The translations under genes and the position numbers were made by a program. A stretch of 64,000 nt of DNA from contig NC_083597.1 of the NCBI RefSeq assembly GCF_020882245.1, positions 24,592,652 to 24,656,651 on the forward strand, in the 5' to 3' direction. This DNA is from Rhopalosiphum padi. Its lineage: Eukaryota > Arthropoda > Insecta > Hemiptera > Aphididae. The notes under the pieces are model-generated. The model did not search any database. It had not been told where the DNA came from and was given only the letters and a program-made list of their open reading frames with translations. Below, in pieces: positions 40,262-54,487 of the stretch (within the stretch, counting starts at the first letter, position 1; each line of letters opens with the position of its first letter).

Positions 40262-43200
40262 ATGGTCATCCTGGACGAGGATAACCACGTTTTAAACATT
40301 CGGTTGGTCAAGCGTATTGGTTTATATCAGATTTTGGATCCCGAAACCGTTAAGTGTCGCGGTCAAAACGTCTATCACATTGTCGTGGCACTCGCCGTGC
40401 TGTACTTGTGCGCCGTTTCGGTGATGTTGAACGTCAGCGGCGTGTATTATTGGACGGACAACGTGGCCATCATAAGCGTAGACTATTTCTGGAAAGCGCA
40501 GACCGGGTTGTTCGTCTTCTACAAGATGTGGATCGCCGTCTACCGGTCGGACGACGTGTGGAACTGTCTGTCGGTCACGCGGTACGGGTTCACGTCGTTC
40601 AGCGTCCGGTACGGACACATACTGTACCGCTGGCGAGAACTTTCCGTGTGGTTCACGAACACGCTGACCGTCATGTATTTGACGTCGCTGGCGTTTTTCT
40701 TGTGCAGTTCCTTGGCGTTCCGCAAAGACGTGTTGCCGGTGAAAAATCACGACGGATCCGTCGGGTATTACCGTCAGAATATTTTGAACTTGTATTTAAT
40801 CGTGTCCGACGAAACGTACAACGCGCACTATTACGCGTTTTATTTCGTCGAATCGTTTTCCGTCGTACTGCTGACAATATTGTTTCTCGTATTCGACATC
40901 CTTCTGGTTACGCTGTGCTTTGCTCTGTGCTGTCAGATGCAAATGATTTGCTCTGCGTTTGAATCGGTCGGATATGAATCGCCAAGCGGCCCCAATTCTT
41001 CCGTCGGTGAGTACGGCATTTTGGGTATGGACATTGCATAATATATATTGTATACCTACGTTGTACGCATTGTGTTCAAAAATGTATACGCATATAGACG
41101 CATAGTAATTTTCAAAGCTCGGCAAGTTAACTCATTTTTCAAGCTCATATAAAGTTAAGTTAATGTAGAAAAATGAAAGTTAAGATTACAGTTAAATATT
41201 ATTTTATTTTTAAAATAATTTTATAGAAATGTATGTATCTATATTTTAACCCTATTGAAATAGAGTTTTTATCAATTTTACAATCTACAATTTAGTAATC
41301 ACATATTCTAACGTAGGCAATAATTTCTTTCAAAAAATATTAATATTTATATTTTTATAACATAAATAATTTTTACGAAACTTAATTTATTTTAAATCCA
41401 TGAGGTTTATATCAAATAGAAATTACCTTAACGCGATTTTAATTAAATGTATATATTAATGTTATTAAAAAAAAAATAACTCGTTAAGTTATAAAATACA
41501 TTTGAAGAGTTTAAGTGAACATAACAGTTATTTTGTTTACTTGTAGATTGTATGGATGAAAACAATAAGGTTTCTATTGATTATGATTTAATCTATTATG
41601 ATGAATTAAAAACAATTATAATGGATCACCAAGCAGTTATGAAGTAAGAAATAATTTTATTTTCATATTCTTCGTCGAGATATATTATAACTTTTCATCT
41701 ATAAAAAAATCTGAAGTAAATAAATATTTATTATTAAATATTTACAACGATACCGTGGTTATAAGGATACATAATGAATTTTATAAAATTAAAAATCTAC
41801 AATAATTGTAGATATTATTTTAAAACTACTAAAAAAATATTTTCCAAACTTATTTAACGATTACATAAAAAAGTAAAATTATCTCGTATTTAATTTATTT
41901 TAAGCTCATAATCTGAATACCTTGTCGGTATTTATTGAATTTTAATTGAAAATCCACTTCATTGCCGTGTAAAGTGTTTTCAATGGAGGAATCTTTGCTG
42001 TGCTCCTTTGTTTTAAAATTAAATTAAAGAATGCCAACATTTAATTAATAATTATTATAATATTTAATACATAATGAATGCTTTAATTAACCACGCTAAT
42101 CACAGCTAATCACTTTTGCTTAACCATGGTTTTGCCATTGTTTATTATTTTTATAGGAAATTTGAAGAATTATTAACTCTATTTCAACGAGTAATGTTGT
42201 CACAATTTGTTATTTCATCGATGTCGCTTATCATCATTTGGTTTTTTTTCATATTGGTAAAAAAAATTACCTAATACTTAGATTTAATCAGAATTGTGTA
42301 TGTTGTGAATGATATTATAATAAATTATGATATATTTTAAATCCAAACATTTATATTTGCTTTTTAATTTATGTTTTATAAATTAAATACCGCGTTTTTT
42401 TTTTATTCATTTTAGTTAATTAAGATAATAAAATGTATTGTTTAAGAAGTTCAGGTATAATATAATTAATCATTTCGTTTTGTCTATTGTATATTATTTT
42501 CTAAACAGAATAAATTATATAATATTAAATTTGAAGAAGCTTGCATGTGCTTAAAATTTATAAATTAAGTTATGATGTAATAAACTTATTTAGACTAAAA
42601 TTATTTCAGAATTTATTTGGTGACGATAGATTGGTAACTTCAGATGTTACAACAATAAAAATGGTTTCCCTTATTCCTTCATTTACATTTCAGATATACA
42701 TGGCATGTTATTTATTTGCAAATTTACACAGTCAAGTAATTTTAAATTAATTATTTTTTTATTATAATAATAGTTGTAGATCAGAAATGTACGTAGTAAG
42801 ATTTTTATAACGTCTAATACAGAAATTTGTTTTTAAGTTAATAGAGTTGAAATTTGCATTGAATAGTTCAATTGTAATACCAACATAATAAATATGTTTT
42901 AAAGAAATTTAACACATACCTATAGATTAAATATTAATTATTCAGTAATTAGGTAGTTAGTTAAGTATAAAATTCGATTAATTATCACCGTTGAACACAG
43001 GCTATATAAAAAATATCAGATTCAATGAATTACATAATTATAGGTTTTTATGTTTTTATAGATTTTGTATTAAGGTTTTTAATATTCTTTATATTTTACT
43101 TTTTTTTTTTTTTTTGAAGAAAGATTCAGTAATATTTGCATTGTACAGCAGTAATTGGACCGAAATGAATATGAAGTGTAAAAAATTGATATTATTAACA

Positions 43201-44309
43201 ATGCAGATGAATAATGTTTACTATAAAAAGTTTAGATTCACTAAAAAAAAAGTTGTAAATTTGGATATGTTTCTTAAAGTAAGTATTCTTATTATTCATA
43301 TTATTTAATTATAATAAATATAAAATTATTTTTAATGCATTTATGGAACTAGTATACAATCATATTCCCTAACTCATTGATAAAAATAATTATTAATTTA
43401 ATGACTGTTTTGTGGACGATTAGTTAAATATTATTCCCAGGAATAGAATAAGTAAATTTAACCTCATAATTGAGTAGATTACTGTAATGGATGTGATATT
43501 ATTGTAATAACCATTGCATACAAAAAATAATTCTGAGTGGAGACAGTTTGTCAAAATGTATGAAAAAATATTTTTATATTATATTTATTTTACTACAGTA
43601 ATATAGTTAAATGTAAAAATATTCAATAAAAAAAAATGAACCTAAATATTTAAAATATTAGAGGTTATTACATAAAATTTTTTGAATAATTACTACAAAA
43701 TAATTAAATTGTTTACAAAAAATCTTCTTCAAACGCTTATAAAATAAATGTGCCCTTTTAACGTTTTTAAATTATACTGGACTCTCTTATATAAAATTTT
43801 CAAGATTTTTAACTCAGAGAAAAATCTTTTATCGATATTAATAAAATTAAATTTTAAAAAAAAGAGCCAAAATATTTTAACACTTATATTATCATGTATA
43901 AAAAAAACGTTAATATATAATGTAAACAAATGGCGAACATATTGAATATCTACTGTCATTGGCTTTTGAATAACTACTACTACAAGTTTTGCATAAAAAT
44001 TCAACTTTTTTTTTCTAATTTTTACTAATTATCAAAAAAGTACTAGGAATTTTTTGCTTTTGATCCTCTAAAATATAAACACCATTTATTTTTCTACCAG
44101 AATTATTATTGTAGTTGAAACTCTAAGAATTTTAATCGTCCCAAAAGATGATAGTGGAAAAGAAAAATTTCTCCGCTCAAAATCTGTGATTTATAAATAA
44201 TATTATGTTTGTAAATAATTATTAATCTTTAATATTTATTTTGTTACAGACATTGAGAAATTGCTACACAGTTGTATCAGTTTTAATAAATTGTTTAAAA
44301 CCAAACTGA
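40262..44309 (+). CDS. Odorant receptor A (7tm_6 family), six exons, 428 aa
   Basis: Exons: 40262-41006, 41547-41643, 42157-42256, 42610-42735, 43120-43278, 44250-44309. All introns are GT-AG, phases 1, 2, 0, 0, 0. The product is an insect odorant receptor: an inverted-topology seven-helix ligand-gated channel subunit that works with Orco in the dendrites of olfactory neurons. Hydrophobic segments are visible at about residues 36-62, 72-92, 128-153 and 193-230 (exon 1), one in exon 3 (VISSMSLIIIWFFFIL), one in exon 4, and the last in exon 6. The C-terminal family signature is clear: SSNWTEMNMKCKKLILL, then CYTVVSVL. Length is normal for the family. Exon 1 is much richer in GC than exons 2-6. 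The start is set by alignment with B and C (NIRL..GLYQ). The specific ligand cannot be told from the sequence. Confidence 0.94.
43530..44183. mobile_element. Possible transposon in intron 5 of receptor A
   Basis: The left boundary ATTCTGAGTGGAGACAG and the reverse complement of the right boundary, ATTTTGAGCGGAGA, are inverted and match at 12 of the first 14 bases. They resemble the termini of the candidate element at 35,265-36,382. The interior is AT-rich and non-coding. It lies wholly inside the intron, leaving both splice sites intact. Confidence 0.35.
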
Positions 44310-47300
44310 ATAATTTTTGTTTGTGCTTTTTTTTTTTTTAATTTAGTTTACTTTTATTTTAATTGCTCTAATTATTAAATTTTCATCTGAAAGAATCTTA
44401 ATAAATAGTTTTTTAATAACCTTTAATCCAGTGAAAAATGTTTTCAAAAGGTTTAAATCACCCAGTATCCAATATTATTTAATTGTTATACGATAATATG
44501 ATAATGCCTTTAACAATACCCACCAGGACAATTATATACTGGATCATTGACGAGAACGTTTTCTGTGGTCTACGATAATATTTACTATCACGTATTTTTC
44601 ATCACTATCTTTTTTTCGTGGTCAGTAAATGGCAATTAATGACAGAATATTGTATTACGTTTAAGTATATTATTACTATTAATAAAGTAAATAACTTAGA
44701 ACCTTAATCAATTACAGATCTTTACATATAATATTATAATGTTATATAGATATTTATTTTATAAAATAACAAATTATAACATCTATATTATTATACATTG
44801 ATTCAAAATTAAATTTTGTATTGAGTTCTCAAGTATCAAATACACCCTAGACAAATTTTAGGGAGAGTGACTTATACAATTTGAACTTGTGCAAATAAAA
44901 TAGGTACACACGATATTTTGACATTGTCAATAAATTGGAAAAGATTAAGCAACAAGATATTTATGATAACAAAAAAGGTTGGTTGTAAACTTGGCCCGAT
45001 AATTTTGAAACTTACAAAATATAAAAATAAGGAAATATCGGTGAGTGAATATGTTGAATTATAACCTTACATTATTACATTACAATTTTACTTATATTTT
45101 TACACTTACATTTTTACATAAATATATTTTACTTATATTTTTGTACTGAATACTCAAATTAGATCCAACATTGAAACATTTTATCTATATTTTTACAAAA
45201 TTTTTTATGTTATAACGAATTTTATACCATAAATACTAATATGAAAATGAAAATAATTTTTGGAAGTTAATGAGAGTAGTCTCCTCGTGATATCCTCTGA
45301 ATAATTCTAAATGGTTCTCAAAAATATTATAAACTATAAAAAAAATGATATGTTTATTTTTATTCGGGCCGACTTTACACGTCAAACATTTTTACCAAAA
45401 AAAATTCTTGGCCAAGTTTACAAATTGAAATAAAATTCAATTTAAAAACATTTTTTTGTCAAGTTTAATATATTCAAGATTTATTACAAAATGGGTTTCT
45501 TATATTTACATTGAATCGAAACACGATACATTTTTAACTGTACCCCTATTTACTTGCATACGGCGATCAACAATATTTTGAACTTGTTCAAAGCCTGCTT
45601 CTCGAAAAAATTGTTTAACACAATATATTATACATATTAACAATAAACGTTTTTAATTCAAATTTGTATCGCCTGAAAATAACTTTTAATAAAATTGAAT
45701 AACTATATAAAATTGAAAATATTTTATACCTATCTATTCATCTATGTAAGTTAAAGAAAATTCCAAAAATCATTGAAAATATCAATCGTAATGATACGTT
45801 TATTAAACATATTAATAATATCGTATAATAAACTTCGGGCCAACAACAAGCGTTGCCCGGCGTATTGTTTAGGCAAAATAGGTACATTACTGCATTGTTC
45901 ATTACAGTATATTATATTATAAGAATATTATATTTGCCATAATATACAATACAATAATATTGTAATCTGTGTATAAAATATACAGAATCATTCTTGTCGT
46001 ATTTATACCTGATACATTGATCCGTGATTATTATAAACATTAGTATGTCTATGGTGTTCATTATGTTATGATAACATGAATTAAAATAGTATCTAAGTTC
46101 GCAGTAGTAATAATATAATTTAAACATTGCTCGAGGCTCGGCTGAACGAAAATAATTTTTGCTCATGTACGTGAAATATTCCACACGATATAGTGTAAAT
46201 TAAAGTACAAAATAATAATAATAATAATCACTATTTAAAATATAATGTGACCTCCTGTAAAAAAATTAGATCAGCAAAATACGTTTTATTTTAGGACTTC
46301 TACAAATGTCTATATCGTGGATTATTATAGGAAGAAGAACTGCAAATAATGTAACCTATTCTAAAAGACATAAAGATTCTACTAGTTAAGATGAAAAATA
46401 TTCTAATTCTTATTCTCTTCAACTTCTCAACCTTTTAACAGTTATGGGCTATGGCCCAGCATATAATTTACAAAGCAGGACAGCCGACTATTGTCCATTT
46501 ATGATTTAAACTGTTTAAACTTATCTACTGTGTTTTACCGTGGCACAGTATTTTTTATAACAACAGAAATTACCTAATCATAATATTACGGTATTCTAAA
46601 GCATTGAAAATCCCGTATACTGGTATTTTTTTAATTTTCGGTAATTTATAGTGTACCAATAAGCAATAACATCCTCAGCTCTATTGGTTGTAGTATAAAT
46701 CTTCAAGGTTAAGTTAAATTAATTAGATCAATTAGAATATTTAATAATATATGCAGTGAAAAACAGTTTTAAGATCAGTTACATTTTAATCAGATTTATT
46801 GGTATGATATAAACTGTATATCAGTATGTTGGGGTTTATTAAACCCCACGTGATTGACAAACACACTCATAATATTAAAATGTATTAACGCATTTGAAAG
46901 TATTTTTTTACACATTTTTCAGTCGAAAAAAACATTAATTTTGAATATTATTTTCGTTATAATTTTTAAGTTTTTACTTTTTTGGATGATAACATACATT
47001 TTAAATTTAATATTCTGAAGAATAATATTTTTTGAAGTATTTCGATATATACAAATCAAAATTCGAACCTGTAGTTTATGAGCTATATAATTTTATAATT
47101 AGGATAAATAAACAAAAAAATAAAGAAAAACACGAATTTTTACGTAAATCCAATTTTCGATAAAATTAATTTTGTTGTTTTGATGTAACTCGAAAACAAA
47201 AGCCATCCGTTCTTGAAATTTTCACCAGATGTTTATATTATTGTATTTTGTTTATGATAAAATCATCAGAATATTTCAACTATTTTTAAGTTATTTATAG

Positions 47301-48800
47301 ACGTAAAAATTATTCAAATTTATAAACGTTGTTGATTAAAAATTTTTTGCTGGGTAGAAATGTTTAAACATTTAATACAACGGTTCTCAGTAATCGATCA
47401 TTTTTCAACTAAAAAATATTGAAAATTTATAGTTACAATATTTTTTTATAGTAAATATATTATTTTGTAGTTAGGAATTCATATAGTTTTTTTTATATAC
47501 TTAAGATTTAAAAATTGAATGCAAGGTGCTTTATTAGTTATTTAACTTACAATATTGTAAACAACAATACAATATGATAGATAATAACGCCTATTATAAT
47601 CATAAAAACAAATATTATCTAACATTGGAAAATAAAAATATTTCTTAATTATAAAATTATTTTAAGTAAGATTTTAACTAGATATCTGGTTTATTTTGGT
47701 AGTTTATAATGCCACTGTGTACAATTCGGGAATAATATGACTTAAACAAAGAAGACATTAAAAGCAGTCAGACGAAATTACATTCAATTTGTTTCTCATT
47801 TTGCTATCTCAGTATATTATTTGCCTCATTGATGTAATTTTTAAATAAATTGTCAACAATACTACAAGTTTTAAATTATAATATTTAAAAACGTATAGTA
47901 GAATATACATTATTTTCCCTTCGATGCTACAGCCACGTTACATCGTTGACCTAATTAATTATTAAATTAAAATAAATATATCAACAAACTATTCATAGAT
48001 ATATAACCTATACTAATATTAACTATGCTTAATAAAACACTTACAAAATATTTAATAAATATCTCACTCACTGCATGCGTTTGGCTAACACAGTGAGACC
48101 AGAGATATGTGTATAATTTTTAAAACTATATAACTACATAATATTATAATAAAGAAAATTATATAATTTTTTTTATTTGTGTCTTAATTTATTTGTTTAC
48201 AGTAAAGCCTTCATTATAAAACAAAACATAAATAGGTATCTAAATGAATAGGTACTATCTTTTGAATTAAAATAAACATGGTTTTTTTTTTCAATAAAAT
48301 ATAAACGTAATCATTTTTATACTTAACAAAAATAGTTTATTTATTTGGTATATAATTTTGAATTTGTTATTGTTTTTCCCACAAACAATTTGTAAAATAC
48401 TAGAAAAATTCTTAGAACAGTAATTGTATAATGTATTTAGTAAAATATTTTTTAATTCTTTTGTAACGAATTATATAATATTGTAATATATTCAGTAATT
48501 CTAATTATTTAGAATTTTTTTTTTTTTAATTGAATTGAAGTCATTAAAGAACAAAATAATACAAGTACTAGGTAAGTATTGTTATTATTTTGATCATTTA
48601 TATTTAAATTTACGTAAATTATTAAATTTTTATAATTATCTATTTAATGTTAACTTAAATATTATTTTATTAACCTTGAGTAATTTAGACTTGTAATAAA
48701 ACTTAATGTATTAAGATTCGTTTAGATGTAACTAAATCAATCTAATAATTAGAGTAATATCTAAGTAAAACTTAAACTAACAACTTTTCCATAATATTCA
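44310..48800. other. AT-rich spacer between convergent receptors A and B
   Basis: No gene is supported. At about 46,880-47,420 the sequence has the look of a dispersed repeat (ACTCGAAAACAAAAGCCATC, then a run of AT-rich text), but boundaries are not visible. A short imperfect hairpin, CGGGCCAAC/GTTGCCCG, lies at about 45,837-45,860. Confidence 0.35.
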
Positions 48801-51800
48801 TTATTCACTCCTTGTTTTAATCTGATTTATTAAAACCGAAATAACTGTATAACAATTACCCATTGTCTGAAATAAATAAAAAATACACATTATTAATACT
48901 TATTTTCGATAAAATTGGTTTTTTTTATTAATAGTTCTTAAAGAACTCCAGTGATATATAGATGATATGATAGAAGTATAGAATATTTAATATAATAAGA
49001 TAACGCGTAGATATTATAATGTATAATGAAACTAAATTATAAATATTAATAATTATTTTAATCAAATAGTTATTGATCAATCATGGAATACTTTGGTACA
49101 AATTCTGTGAATGCGTTCGATTGGAAATTTATAATTTTTGGTAAAATAATAACTATATTAGTATGTACTCACTTTAAAAAACATTTCCAAGTTTATAATT
49201 TTTGTACTTGTAAATTTTAACTTTTTGTAGTTAGCATTATTCATTTTCATTATAAATAATATCATTTTTTTACATTTCATATCCATTTCAGTCCAATTAC
49301 TGCAGTACAATGCGAATATTATCGAATCCTTCTTTAATAAATAAAAAGTAAAATACAAAAATTATCCATTAAAACATTTTTAAACCTGTGATACTATGAT
49401 TCGTTAAATTCAATTATATTTCAACAGTTTATAGTGCGTTAGTATATAGGTATTTGTGGTTGTTTTCAAGTTTGAAGAATTAACAAAATTACATTTATTA
49501 CAATGCATGTTGGCTACATAAATTGTGAAATAAATATTTAATCAAATTGTGTTTTTTATTAATCAAATAGTAGTATACAGGTGCATTAATATTACATTGC
49601 AATTTTTGTACATAAAATGATTGAATTATTTAATGTAAATATCAAATGTACACAATTTTAAAGAAAAAAACATGATCAATTCCATAACAATTCATAAGAC
49701 GTCCAAGCCTGATCGAACAACAAATATATAATATTACAAATAATAATGTATTTCAAATTACTTGGTTGTGTAAACTTCCAAACAAATAACACACCATAAA
49801 TATTTGAAATGAGAATGAAGGAATTAGAGATACCATTTTTATTGTTGTAATTTCCGAAGCCACAAATCTATCCTCGCCGGATAAAATCTAAAAAAATAAT
49901 TAGTCAAAATAATTACATCATTTTCTCATCACTTAGTTATATGTATTTTGTAGGAAAATAGACCATTTGAAACGATGTATCATAATATGATTTAATAATC
50001 TATTTTATTAACTTTATCAACTATAACAATTAACGAAATATGTTATTTTTAAAATATATTATAGCATTATATGCATTTATTATTAAGGCGATAAAATAAT
50101 GTCCTGAAATAACGTATTCTTTCATAGGTTTCATACCATAGTAGTACTATTCATATTGTTCTGATGACTATATATTATTAGAATTTTATTTTCTTTGATA
50201 ATTTGTAAACGGAACAGGAAATATAAAGTTTTGAATTTAAAAAAATTGTAAATTATTAATAATTGTTCTAATAATCTAAATTACCTAAACAATTGATTAA
50301 GAGTAAAATTGATCATATTTAATTGATATAACAATTGTAATCAAATATAAGTAATAATATGTAGTTCTTTACCATTATGAAAATAAACCATATCAAGATG
50401 AGTGATAATGATGAAACAAAAATTTGTACCAGCATTGCTTTTCCAAATAGAGCTAAAAAATCTTCATATTTCCTAAAAAAAAAAAAATGGATAAAAACAT
50501 TTGAAAGATCCATCCAGCCAACTTCAGGCAATAACAATATAATTAGGCGTCCACGAATTACGTAGCAATTACAGGTGAACGTACATTTTTGAATGAATTG
50601 CGTCTTGGACGCTATTCGTGTTACTTTTTCATTCACAGTTAATATATTTTATATAACTTTATAAGTAGTTTTTAATATAATATAATGCTTTTTAGAATTG
50701 TAAAGTTTACATTATAAATTTTCACAAATCTTGAAAGCTGTATTATACTTAATTTATCATAATGTAGTTTATAAATGAAAACTGTAAACAAATCATTTAT
50801 GTTATTATCTTCATTAGACTGTAAAATTCTACCTTCAAATCCGAATTTCAAGATTTTTTTCGCAAACACTTATTTTGCTTTGAATGTATTTATGCAAATA
50901 CCTTCAATGTTTTTACAGTATTGGTTCAAAAAAATACTGTTAGCTATGTGATATGCATGCATTAAAATAATAGAATATTTCATGATAATTTATAATAAAA
51001 AATATAATTAACTCTTATTACTTCATAATTTTTTGGTGATCCATAATAATTGTTTTTAAATCATCATATGTTAAATCATGTTTGTCAGTTATCTTTTTGT
51101 TTTTAATCACAGTATTATCTATAAGTAAACAAAATAATTGTTAAACTTTTGAATGAAATTAGAAATGTTGTCAGTTGGTCAAAAAAATACATTAAGTAAC
51201 ATACGACATATTTTAATACTTAAATCTCAGAAATTTAGTTATATTAGCAAATTGTAAAAGCAAGTTTCTCGGAATATGTCTTACATTAAGTTGGAAAAAA
51301 TCACAGAAATCAATAATACGTATATAAAAACAAACTTGATTTTTACTGCAATCGGTTTGGAATTTTTTTGAATAAATATTTGTTGTGATTTAAATTTTCA
51401 ATTAAAACATAACTATCCTATGCTGAGTTTAGAAGTCTGTGCTATTTCCTAAATACATTAAACATTGATTTTTAATTAGAATACAAATATTTATTACTGT
51501 ATTATGTATTTTAAATATTTAGTCCAGTATAAATATAAAGAATATTTATAATTGTAACGTATGGTACAACTACAAATAGTAGATAACTGCTTATATTTTT
51601 TTATAATCAATAATGCATTTATGATATACTTTAATAATAAATCATTTTAATCAAAGTAATCCTAAAAGATCGGTGGTGAGTTATAATTGCCATTGATTTT
51701 ATAAATTCGATTAGGAGATATTATTTCAGAGATATTTTTACGTAAACGAAAGTCGTACTCACCAATTGGGGAATGAGAATCACGAATCGACTTATGTCCG

Positions 51801-52513
51801 ACCGATTCGAACGTAGCGTTGATTATTTGCATTTGACCGCAAATAGCAAAGCACAGTGTAACCAGAAGGATATCAAATATGAGGAATAACATTGCTAGAG
51901 AGACGGTGAACAGCGCTTCGGCAAAGCAAAACGTATTATAATACGCGTTGTACGTCTCGTCGGATACAATTATGTAGAAATTCATAATATTCTGTCGGTA
52001 ATACCCGACCGAACCGTCGCGGTTTTTGACCGGTGTTATTTTGTTACGGAACGCCTGTGTGCAGCCCGCGAAAATGGCCAGACAAATCAAATACGTGATG
52101 GCAAACAAGGCCGAGAACCTCATCGAACGTTTTCGCCAACGATCCAGTATGTGCCTCTCCCGGAAGCCGAACGACGTGAAACCGTACCACGTGATCGACA
52201 AACAGTTCCATATGTCGTTCGAGTGGTGGATGACGATCCACATCTTGTAGATTATGAACAGCGCGGTTTCCACTTTCCAGAGATCTTCCAGGCATATGGA
52301 CATATTGTCCGTCCAATAGTACAAACAGCTAACAGTGGACATTAACGAAACGGCGCATAAATACATCAAAATTAACGCCAAAGCGATGTGATAGACGTTT
52401 CGACCTAGACATTTTGTGGTTCTGGGATCCAGCATTTGATATAAACCAGTAAATTTGGCCAACCTAATATTGAAAATATGGTACTTCTCGTCTCGAACGT
52501 CCGTCGTCATCAT
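48801..52513 (-). CDS. Odorant receptor B (7tm_6 family), six exons, 432 aa
   Basis: Exons on the minus strand, 5' to 3': 52513-51763, 51118-51022, 50472-50373, 49887-49762, 49331-49173, 48866-48801. Phases are 1, 2, 0, 0, 0 and exons 2-5 have exactly the lengths seen in A (97, 100, 126, 159). The protein starts with two Met codons, then shares NIRLAKFTGLYQML with its paralogues and DGSVGYYRQN and IVSDETYNA in the middle of exon 1. The C-terminal signature is CSNWTEMDMKCKKMILF, with CYTVISVL in the last helix. It is intact: no stops, no frameshift, canonical splice sites. It is inverted relative to A and C, converging with A and diverging from C. The role is the same class of Orco-partnered odorant channel subunit; the ligand is unknown. 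Confidence 0.94.
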
Positions 52514-52569
52514 GATTTGTTTTTTATGCAGAACACCGAGTAATGAAATTAATTTATAAAATAAATATC

Positions 52570-52610
52570 TTTCGGTTGTCTTTTGTCAATTGTTTAATTA
52601 CGCGTCACTT
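52570..52610 (-). promoter_or_regulatory. Shared upstream motif pair, odorant receptor B
   Basis: Read on the minus strand, TTAAAAGTGACG ends at 52,603 and AACCGAAAGATATTTA begins 25-26 bp later, with ACCGAAA at 52,576-52,570. Order, orientation and distance to the start codon (about 97 bp) parallel genes A and C. Confidence 0.4.
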
Positions 52611-52619
52611 TTAAGCGAA

Positions 52620-54487
52620 TTCTATTAAATATTTAGAAGTTATAGATACCCCCAACCACACACACCATTAAAGAAAATCTTTTTACCTTTGTTTCGTATT
52701 AGTACATTATTTATAGTTGTACCTATAAACATTGTATACATTGTTATCAAACACTAATTTTACATAATTTATAATATTTAGAAAACGTACTTGTCGAAAA
52801 TCATTGAATGTCTTTGTATATCTATTAAAATAACAATAATAATAAAAAAAAGTAGATTTTTATAAACTTTAATATGAAATACGTTCTCAACGTAGGTGGA
52901 AGTAATGTTGTCCACCTATCGCCGTTAACTGCACAATTGAAATGGATTCAGGCAACATGCAATTTACTTTTATATGTGGCTCTTCAATTGATTAAATTTT
53001 TAATACTATATATGCGTGACTATTAAACATGTAAAATAATAATTGTTGATCAATTAAATTTCCATCATAAATGTTGTAGTCATTTACGTTTTTATTTTTC
53101 GTACTACGTTCTTCATATTCGAAAAAATTCTATATTGTGCAATTGAAACTTTTATAATTATAAGCTTAGTAGGCAATTATATTGCAGTTGTCAAATTATG
53201 GATTAGATGCACTTTTAAACTTAAGTCGTAGTTTTAAAACTCAACAATTTTAATTGTAGGTAGATACATAAATAAACAGATAAAGTTGATGCATATTATA
53301 GTATGACGTGCAGTGGTGTCGTACTCTAGTTTGAAAAGTCTAGTGGAAATAACAACCTTCTTTGAAAAGTTTGGTGAGCGGATGGGTACTAGGTGGTTAG
53401 TGTAAGGTGATTCGGGCTGTGTGTTGAGTGAGGTTATTCCATTTGATCAAGACAGTATTATTGAACGCGTGTTGCATTGTATGTTACTGACTTATGTAAC
53501 GATCGCCATCTATCGATATCGTACATTGGTTATTATATACGTAAGTGTAGGGCATGGTTTTATGCTGAGTGTGAGAAATGACGAGTAGTGCCGAATGCTG
53601 ACTTAAGGGTTTCCAAAACGTGCCGTGGTATATAATGACGACCGTTGTATATTTGGCAGGAGTGTACGACACGAACAGATAAAAACGACAGTAAAAAAGA
53701 CTCCACGGTAATCATTAGCAAAAACCCACATTTACGGCACATCGGCACACTATACCAAGATAAGTAACCCTCGTGTTGTATTTCCTCTTGGCTTGGTCCA
53801 ACCAAGGTGTTTAGGTCTGTCTTTGGAATGGAAACAGATATATTTTGAGAATTCTTAGGATTCGAGAAATAATTGAGGACTAAAGTTAACTGATTAAATT
53901 TATTTATTTAATACTTTATTTTTATTGCATCTTCGATGCTACACATTAGATTATTTATTACGTTTTACTAAATAATGAATACAAGTACATGGTTGGGATA
54001 CAAATACTGGCGATACGCACTCAGACGGTCATCTTAGGACAATACTTACTTTGCAATACTTACTTAAAAATAACCAGGGTTCGTAACACTCGTATTATTT
54101 AAATTTTACTACCTATACATTACTATACATTATCATTCTTATATTTTATCGGTACACGATAAATCTATTCATTTATATATATGAAGAATTAAGTATTTTA
54201 CTTAAGTAAGGTAACTCAGATCTCTAAGGTTGATATTAACATAAAATAAACATTTTGAAAATAATTCAATCAAAATATTTAATAATATATGCGATTATAA
54301 TCCACACAATAATTACAACAATGTTAATAGTTATAAGTAATGCCTATGGCTCTTTTATCCCAAATAACAGTCTGAATAGTTGAATAGTTACCTTCAATAA
54401 AAATAAAGGCAAACATAGGTACAATCTAAATAATTTTAATAAGTAATTAAGGCCAATATAGTTTTTTGAACTATAAAAAGCATAATA
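52620..54487. other. Spacer upstream of receptor B, possible decayed retroelement
   Basis: The minus strand has an open frame at 53,560-53,805 in a patch less AT-rich than its surroundings (about 53,300-54,070), with C..C spacing (MCRKCG) that could be the 3' end of a LINE ORF2. The match is too weak to call. A TATA-like CTATAAAAAG sits at about 54,471-54,480, just before the small reading frame that follows. Confidence 0.3.

Noticed and set aside
40322..40962. Long antisense and alternate-frame open frames over receptor A exon 1 (142 aa minus, 202 aa plus), with similar ones over B and C.
   Set aside because: They are arginine- and histidine-rich shadows caused by the GC-rich codon use of the real receptor exon. 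They do not continue through splice sites and have no domain.
45837..45860. Imperfect CGGGCCAAC/GTTGCCCG hairpin as a transposon terminus.
   Set aside because: No partner terminus or duplication was found nearby.
53560..53805. Minus-strand 81-aa ORF with MCRKCG as a LINE ORF2 tail.
   Set aside because: Only a loose cysteine spacing supports it. No reverse transcriptase motif lies upstream and the frame needs several shifts.
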